From Excoecaria cochinchinensis (Eukaryota; Streptophyta; Magnoliopsida; Malpighiales; Euphorbiaceae), in contig CANTUQ010000055.1 of assembly GCA_947683425.1 (NCBI GenBank), positions 23,740,001 through 23,804,000 of the forward strand: 64,000 bases of DNA. The letters are read 5' to 3'. Positions within the stretch are counted from its first letter, which is position 1, and each line of letters starts with the position of its first letter. The notes under the pieces were generated by a model. That model searched no databases. It saw only the letters and a list, made by a program, of their open reading frames with translations, and was not told the origin of the DNA. The translations under genes and the position numbers were made by a program. This document shows positions 57,483 through 64,000 of this stretch, piece by piece.

Positions 57483-58390
57483 CCTGCAAAAGGGAAGAGA
57501 TTAGATACCGTGAATTTGGTAAAACAAATATTTTAAACTTATTTCCAAGGTGAAGGCCACTTTAGGCCTCACCAGGGCAATAGCGGCCCAAACAATATAG
57601 AGAATTGATAAAATAAAAAAATAAAGAAAGAAAAGAGCAAAGGTCCTGTCTATGGAAATAGCCTAATACACCTTGCACACATCATGGCAAAAATAATGTG
57701 CAATCAGCATGGAAATAATTAAAGTGAATAAGAATGGGCTTTCTAAGTCCCAAGGCATGCATTATACATGAAAAATATTCACTTCTAGAATAAATAATAA
57801 AAATTTGGGCAGTACCCCGGCAGGGATATGCCCAACCTCCTACACGAAAAAAGGCAAAAACATAGGCCTCCGGTCTCAATAATAATACACATGTAAATGG
57901 GGCGCACCCCGGCAAGAGTGTGCCCCCAACACACAAGACAACGGCCTCAGGACATAAAAACAACATATACAGGATAGTGCGCTAAAGGCTATCTATTTCT
58001 AAAGCACCAAAGTTATATATAAAAAAAATCTATTTCTATGTGATCATGCAAAAATTCAAAATTAATTGCACTAAAACGATATAGAAAAATGGGCAGCATT
58101 CCCCCTAAATTCCAAAATCATCCAAAACTTCTTAAAGTTAAAAGAAGAAGGGATGTAGAAATAAATTGAATAAAAAAAAAAGTAATTATTTACTTACTTG
58201 TAGTCCGGAGAAGTGTAAGAACTGGAGAAATATAAATATCCGGACACCGGGTGAGTATAGAATGCGAAAAAATGAAGAAATCGCGAAAAAATAAGAAGAA
58301 AAGCCTCAAAAAATGCTAGAAAACGTTAAGAAACCGCTTGAGAGAGGAAGAAGAAAGGGACAGCAACGTTTGCGCCGTCTGTCACTCGCC
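57483..58390 (-). other. Probable 5' leader with intron of the sense accessory gene
   Basis: The minus strand shows TATATAAG (58398-58391), then a donor-like CAA|GTAAGTA near 58199, then CTTTTGCAG just before the ATG at 57482. This suggests a leader intron of about 715 bases. Short frames here (57682-57966) are not supported. Confidence 0.45.
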
Positions 58391-58640
58391 CTTATATAGA
58401 ATTTTGTGACCGATGGGCAGGGCGTCTGTATCAGCGACCGACGGGCTGGCCGTCTGTCGCGCAGTAAATGCGAGTTAATGCGCATGATGAATGCAATGAT
58501 GACGCATGCATCTGCCAGGTGGACTTCCGACGGGCATGCCGTCCCTATGGAGAGGCGGGCAGGCCGTCTCCGTAGAGAGGTGGGCAGACCGTCTCTGGAG
58601 AGGGACGGGTAGGCCGTCGGTGACCCTTCCCTATAAAATC
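58391..58640. promoter_or_regulatory. Divergent promoter region inside element H
   Basis: A minus-strand TATA box TATATAAG (58398-58391) and a plus-strand TATA box TATAAAAT (58632-58639) face away from each other about 235 bp apart. Between them lie GACGGGC...GCCGTC palindromes, as in the LTR promoter. The two accessory genes start on either side. Confidence 0.6.
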
Positions 58641-58705
58641 TTACAAAAATTTGCTCTTCTTGTCTCTTCATTTTCCCACATCTTGAGTCCTTTATTCTTC
58701 TCAAA

Positions 58706-60056
58706 ATGTCTTCCCCTCTTGCCCAAAGGATGCACCGTATTTTAGATGACAAACACACTTGGGGAGAAGGCGCTCTTTCCTCTCTGTCTGGGCTGAAATA
58801 CCTGTGCCGGGTGAAAATCGACCAGAACCTCCTCCTGGCGGTGACCCACTTCTGGAACCCCCGGTTCCACGTTTTCCAATTCACCTACCAGGAACTGTGT
58901 CCCTTGCCTGAAGAGTTAGCTTCCATTCTGGGAGCTCGGTTCCCTCCTAGCGCTCTGCCTTGCGTCCCCCGCTGTGGCCTACTTCAGACCCGGGACATAG
59001 CCCTAGCTCTGGGCATATCCCCTTCGGAGGCCAACCAGCTGATTCCTCTGGGCTCCTCCTTTGCTTTGGAGCCATTGATCGAGGCCCTGGATCGGTTCAC
59101 TGACATTCCCACATATCGGGTAAGCATCACATTCTTATTCTGCATGGTGAACTTCCTTACTATTGCTTCGGGGGGTTTGACCGGTGACTCCCGTCTGTTA
59201 GGAGTTCTGAGCTACTTTCATCTGGGACTGTCCCCCCTACCACTTGTCCTGGCTGAAACCATCCTGGGTCTGGACGCTGTGAGCTCTGGGTCCACTACAA
59301 CCTTTGCCGGCAGCCCCTTATTACTCCAAGTACGTCATTATTTTAAAGGTAGTGTGTCCCTCATGGATTTTCACACTAGCTTTTCTTAACGGGAGGTGCG
59401 TCCTTTCGGATTTTCACACCACCCTGTGCCTTATTTTTGCCTGAAGTAAACCCTACTTACCCCAGCGGCTTTTTTTTTTTTTTAAGATCTGGCTACAGGA
59501 AAAACTGAAGATGCTGTCTGAACCACCCCCTCGCGTTACCCCCCAGTACTCGCCGAGCCATTTCTTGCCTCGTCGACGATTGCATGGGTGTATCACTGCT
59601 GGTGAAGGCATTACCAGATTTGGCGAGCTGTCAGATGACGATATCAGTTTCACATCCACCTGGCTCCCGCTGTCTCATGCGGTCACTGATGGGCCATCGG
59701 GTTGCGTTCCCCTCTGCGGCCTCCGTCAGGCCACCTTCTGCATCACCTCCCGGTGTACACGGCAGCTTGGGATAACCCAGGATATAGTGAGGGTTCCCCT
59801 ATCCTTCCGAGGAGGAGATCTCTCGGCCGCATTTGCTTCCCGATATCATGAGCTATGGGGTAGATTACCCGTGAAGACCGTCATCCCGAGGTTTGGCAAC
59901 CATTCTGCATCCTCAACCAGCGGGTACAAGAAGTGGATCCTCAGTCCAGCCTCTGATAACAGGACCCGAGGACTCAAGCATCTGATCGCGAGAGCAGCAG
60001 CAGGACCTAGCTTAGCCTATATGTGTACTCCTTTTGGTGATATATTTCTTTTTTAA
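58706..60056 (+). CDS. Antisense accessory gene of H (DUF7745 / plant-mobile-domain-like), two exons
   Basis: Runs opposite to gag-pol. Exon 1 58706-59329 (208 codons, MSSPLAQRMHRILDDKH) and exon 2 59487-60056 (189 codons) join in phase 0 across an intron with CAA|GTACGT and a long T-run ending TTTAAG. The junction gives LLLQ then IWLQEKL, a hydrophobic/Trp run usual for this family. Exon 1 contains VTHFWNPRFHVFQFTYQELC and LPEELASILGARFPP, the pattern of the plant mobile domain / DUF7745 group found in Tat-lineage antisense ORFs and in some MULEs. A TATA box lies 67-74 bases upstream. No stop or frameshift was seen, unlike the sense genes around it. The 3' end could include a further exon. 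Biochemical role unknown; a link to silencing control is conjecture. Confidence 0.7.
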
Positions 60057-60410
60057 TGCAGAACTAGAAAATGACGAAAGTGAAAAGAATAATATTCATC
60101 CCTTTTCACAAGTTTTGTGTACATTTCCATATAATTTCAGCATACATGATCAGTTTTGGCATTTACTCAGTTGCTTACGCGCCATCAATGCATGAAATTA
60201 AATTTTAACAGCATCAACTCCTGTTACCAATCGGCCCTCTCGGGTTTTCACGATCGGACATTTTCTCTCATGCCTCTAATTTTTGCACAGGATGCCTTTT
60301 TTCGGTTTTTACCCTGTCAAGGCGCCCAATTTTAGCATAGTCGCCTTTTTTCGATTTTCGACTTGCGGGGCATTTTATTCTCTTCTTTTTATTTTGGTCT
60401 TTAGCCGTGG

Positions 60411-61894
60411 AACCTTTTGAGTCTATCGACATTGATCGGCTCTTTGAATTCGTTCCCATCGCTATCTGATAAGATTGCAGCCCCTTTGGACAACAGCTTC
60501 TTAAGGATATACGGCCCTTCCTAGGTAGGTCTGAATTTCCCCCTGATGTTTGGTATCGCTGGCCTCATCTGTTTGAACACCAAGTCCCCTTCTTTCAGTG
60601 GGTGCTTCCTCACTTTCTTTCCGAAAGTTCTTGCCAATCTCTTCTGGTATATCTGATTATGATAATAAGCCTTCAGCCTACTCTCATCCAGTAAGTTCAA
60701 GTGCTGCAACCTCTGCTGCGCCCATTTGGCTTCCGGGATTTGGGCTTCCATGACCACCCTTAGCGATTTAAGCTCTATCTCTACCGGCAACACTGCTTCT
60801 ATTCCGTATACCAGGGAAAATGGTGTAGCGCCTGTAGATGATCTTACCGTCGTCCTGTATCCCCACAGGGCAAAGGGTAACTTTTCAGCCCAGTCTTTAT
60901 AGGTTTGGACCATCTTGGACAAGATCTTCTTCACATTCTTATTGGCGGCTTCTACTGCTCCATTCGCTTGCGGTCGGTAGGGAGAGGATTTATGATGCTC
61001 AACACCATATTTCTCGAGAAGTTTTCTGGTTTCTCCCATGAACTGCACTCCATTATCAGACACTATGTGATGAGGGAGGCCATATCTGCAGATCAAATTC
61101 CTCTCTATGAACTTGGCCATGTCCCTTGCGTCAATTTTCTTGAAAGATTCTGCCTCGACCCATTTGGTGAAATAGTCGATTGCGACTATGATGTATCTGT
61201 GCCCATTGGACGCCGTAGGGCGAATCTCTCCAATGATATCTATCCCCCAAGCAGCAAACGGCCAAGGTGATGTCAGGTTATGTAGTTCTGATACCGGCAG
61301 GTGTCTTAGATCTGCGTACTGTTGGCACAACTGACATTGTTTGACATACCTCGAACAATCAGTGTCTATCGTAAGCCAATAAAAGCCTTGTCTCATGATC
61401 TTCTTGGCCAAGGTCAAACCATTCATGTGGGCCCCACAGACCCCTGCATGAGTTTCTTCCATTATCTTGCGCGCTTCTCTTTCATTCAAGCACCTGAGCT
61501 GAATCCCATATGACCGTCTTTTGTACAACACCCCTTCCAAGGATATGAACTGAGTAGATAACTTACGTATCATCCTCTGGTCTTTTTCAGTGGCCTCTTC
61601 TGGAAATCTATCGTTTTCCAAGTAATTCATGATATTGAAGTACCATGGCTTGCCATCTGATGCCTCTACCTCCATTACTGGCTCGATTTCGAAACTAGGC
61701 TTATTAGAGCTCAAAATTAGCACTGGTTTCATGGCCACTCCTTCAGGGTTATCCCACATTGACACCAAGGTTGCCAACGCATCAGCCAGACGGTTCTCAT
61801 CTCTGGGCACAAAGTGGAAAGTACAAGTCTCAAACTGCCCACACATCCCTTTCAGATATTGAACATAGGGGACTAGTCGTTCTTCTTTAACGGC
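60411..61894 (-). pseudogene. pol: Element H pol: end of aRH and integrase
   Basis: One frame broken by a single TAG near 60522. It begins just after a TAG at about 61895 with the last aRH motif (ENRLADALATLVS, conserved Asp). Integrase: HHCC finger intact (EETHAGVCGAHMNG ... CQLCQQ), core WGIDIIGEI (Asp), IVSDNGVQF (Asp), GAVEAANKNVKK (Glu), then the C-terminal domain ending with KRFHG and TAA at 60413-60411. It is close to the integrase of G but from a clearly distinct copy. Both breaks are TAG codons where a TGG would be expected. Confidence 0.92.
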
Positions 61895-64000
61895 CTACTC
61901 ACCTCGGATCTGGTTTATTACCAAGGACGAGTCACCAAATACCTCTACGTTTCTTGCCCCCAACACAGCTAAAGCTTCTAACCCGAAGGTGCACGCTTCA
62001 TACTCAGCTTCATTGTTGGTTGCTTTGTATCTCAGCTTCTTAGCAAGAGGAAGTTTTTCATTATCTGGGGTCGTCAGGATGATTCCGACTCCGGCTCCCC
62101 TGTTATTCACTGCCCCGTCAAAGTGCAACTGCCATCCTTGAACAGAAATCGTGCCTATGCCCTCGTCAGGAAAGGTAAACTCGGGGGTGTCCCCTTGGAT
62201 AGGATGTTTAGCAAGAAATTCGGCTACAGCTCGCCCCTTAATAGTCTTGCGGGTGATGTATTGCACATCGAACTCCTGTAGCAAGAGCAGCCATCTCCCC
62301 ATCTTTCCAAGCAAAGACGGTGCCTCCTGCAAATATCTTAACGGATTCTGCTTGGCTACTGCCTGAACCTTGTATGAGTGGAAGTAATGTCTTAGCTTCT
62401 TTGATGCCCAAATCACTGCAAGGCAGATCTTCTCCACTTCAGCATATTTTATTTCATAAGCCAGGAATTTCTTGCTGAGGTAATAAATTGCAAACTCCTC
62501 CCCAAATTCATCCTCTTGAGCCATCATGGCGCCCACTGAACCGTCTTCTACTGCCAGGTATAGAATAAGCGGTTTAACAGGTTGCGGAGGCCTTAGTACT
62601 GGCGGATTTAACAGATACTCCCTGATATTATCAAAGGCTCTCTGGCAGTCTTCATTCCAGACTATGGGCTGATTCTTTCTAAGCAGCTTGAAAACAGGTT
62701 CGCATATCGAAGTGAGCTTGGCAATAAACCGGCTAACATACTGCAGCTTGCCCAGGAAAGTCCTTACATCTTTCTCCTTTTGTGGCACAGGCATCTCTCT
62801 GATAGCTTTCACCTGGTCTGGGTCAATTTCTATCCCCCTTTGACTGACGACATGTCCCAATAGCTTTCCTGAAGTCACTCCGAAAATGCACTTCTTGGGA
62901 TTAAGTCGCAGATTATACTTATCGATCCTGGTGAAGAACTTCTCTAGAGCTTCAAAGTGTCCCTCTCGGGTGGCTGATTTGACCATCATATCATCGACAT
63001 ACACCTCCACTTCTTTGTGAATCAGGTCACTTAAGATCTTGGTTGCCATCCTCTGGTATGTGGCCCCTGCATTCTTCAGGCCGAAAGGCATGACCCGATA
63101 GGCATAGGTGCCCCATTCCGTGATAAAAGCAGTTTTAACCCGTTCAACTATCTTGTTCAGGATCTGGTTGTAGCCCACATAGCCGTCCCCAAAGCTGTAC
63201 ATCGCATAATTAGCGGCACTGTCTATCAATACATCAATATGGGGTAGTGGAAAATCATCTTTAGGGCAGGCTTTGTTAAGTTCTCGATAATCCACACACA
63301 CCCTGACTTTTCCGTTCTTCTTTGCCACAGGAACCACATTAGCCAGCCATGTAGGATACTGGACTTCCACAAGGAACTTAGCTTCAATCTGCTGTCGAAT
63401 TTCCTCCTTAACCTTGTCAGCCCATTCTGGTCTTAGCCTTCTCAACTTCTGCTTCACAGGCTTGCAATCTGGGTAAGTCGGGATGGCATGCTCCGCCACA
63501 GCTCGGTCAATCCCCGGCATGTCCTCGTAGGTCCAGGCAAAGACTTTTTCATGTTTTCTTATTATTCTCTCAAAATTTTTTCTCTCCTCAGGAGTTATAT
63601 TTGATGCTATTAGAATTTCTCTCTGATTTTTCGAGGTTCCAAGATTAAAAGGCGTTGTGCTAGTGGAGTCAATGTCAAAAATTGATGGAATATGATCATG
63701 TTCATGCATGTTGAAATCATTAGAAACATCGCACAAATAAGTAAAATTGTTCATCTTATTGATAATATTATAGTTATCATTTACATCATAAAAGAGTTCT
63801 GGAATAAAAAGACAATCTAGGCTAGAGTCTTCTTCTGCCACTCCTGAGGTTGATGCCGTTGCAGCTTGCTCACTAACTTTCTGATTTAGTAGAGGCCCCT
63901 CAGGCACGTCAGAAGAAATCTTCAAATCCCCCATTTTCAGCTCTAAATCTGCTATCTTCTCTTTTCCTTTCAGCCTGGCAGCCACCATCTTCTCAGTAAT
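61895..64000 (-). pseudogene. pol: Element H pol: RT, degenerate gRH and archaeal RNase H (runs off the window)
   Basis: A continuous frame of about 700 residues open to the window edge. RT: WLANVVPVAKKNGKVRVCVD, VMPFGLKNAGATYQRM, YVDDMMVKSATREGHFEALE (two catalytic Asp). The gypsy-type RNase H follows but is degenerate: LYLAVEDGS and VAKQNPLRYL replace the usual catalytic Asp boxes. Next is an archaeal-type RNase H with FDGAVNNRGAGVGI (Asp), NNEAEYEACTFGLEAL (Glu) and FGDSSLVINQIRGE (Asp). The frame stops at TAG right after RGE and continues as the integrase segment. The protease lies upstream of the window. Confidence 0.93.

Larger units (their letters stand above)
52341..64000 (-). mobile_element. 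Element H: Tat-lineage retrotransposon with accessory gene pair (runs off the window)
   Basis: From the right edge leftward: pol (from beyond 64000 to 60411), an antisense gene 58706-60056, a promoter region, a sense accessory gene 57482-55474, tandem repeats, PPT 54486-54473, LTR. Its gag and 5' LTR lie outside the window. Pol has only two nonsense codons, so H is less decayed than G. Confidence 0.82.

Noticed and set aside
58306..58884. 192-codon minus-strand ORF opposite the antisense accessory gene
   Set aside because: It spans the divergent promoter and exon 1 on the opposite strand and resembles no family; likely a shadow.
63920..63988. KGKEK in element H pol as a relative of the LTR micro-ORF
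   Set aside because: The resemblance is five Lys/Gly/Glu residues in a different lineage and context; treated as chance.

Overview
This is eukaryotic plant nuclear DNA, most likely from a core eudicot. It contains one convincing host gene, an h-type thioredoxin with two introns (37372-40103). Almost everything else is transposable-element sequence, mainly nested Ty3/gypsy LTR retrotransposons with 2.5-3 kb LTRs. I label these A-H. Boundaries come from TG...CA termini, 5-bp target-site duplications (TSDs), primer binding sites (PBS) and polypurine tracts (PPT) read directly in the sequence.

Layout. 1-255 is the edge of a Tat-type LTR on the minus strand. An old plus-strand LTR (F) is split into three pieces (about 1150-1372, 17481-18228, 34084-34743) by two nested stacks. 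Stack 1 is element A (1373-17475), whose 3' LTR is split by element B (6553-16139), whose gag is split by an inverted solo LTR B' (9745-12203). Stack 2 is a minus-strand solo LTR E (18229-34078), split by chromovirus C (19530-32502), whose gag is split by solo LTR D (23232-26333). A and B have gag but no pol (TR-GAG-like). C has gag, protease, RT, RNase H, integrase and a chromodomain-like tail, with many stops.

After F comes a decayed hAT transposase (35230-36505) and then the thioredoxin gene. Its first intron carries a 1.2-kb foldback element with a 9-bp TSD, as in Mutator-like elements. A truncated CACTA element (from 40891) abuts two minus-strand Tat-lineage elements, G and H, which appear to share one LTR (52341-54472). 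Both encode gag-pol with a second, archaeal-type RNase H. Between integrase and PPT, H also carries two divergently oriented accessory genes around a compact promoter region. G has lost that module.

The most interesting signals are cis-structures shared by unrelated-looking LTRs. (1) Arrays of CG-rich palindromes lie in five of the Tekay-type LTRs, and similar arrays lie next to TATA boxes in the Tat LTR and in H's internal promoter. (2) A purine-rich block reading K-G-K-(E/G)-K then stop lies about 110 nt after a GTAAGT donor. (3) A two-stem motif ends in a 3'-splice-site-like CAG or TAG. (4) A stem-loop with compensatory changes lies beside the PPT. Together they suggest that Tekay-type LTRs are organised like small multi-exon leaders. 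This is inference from sequence reading; no alignment or folding program was run.
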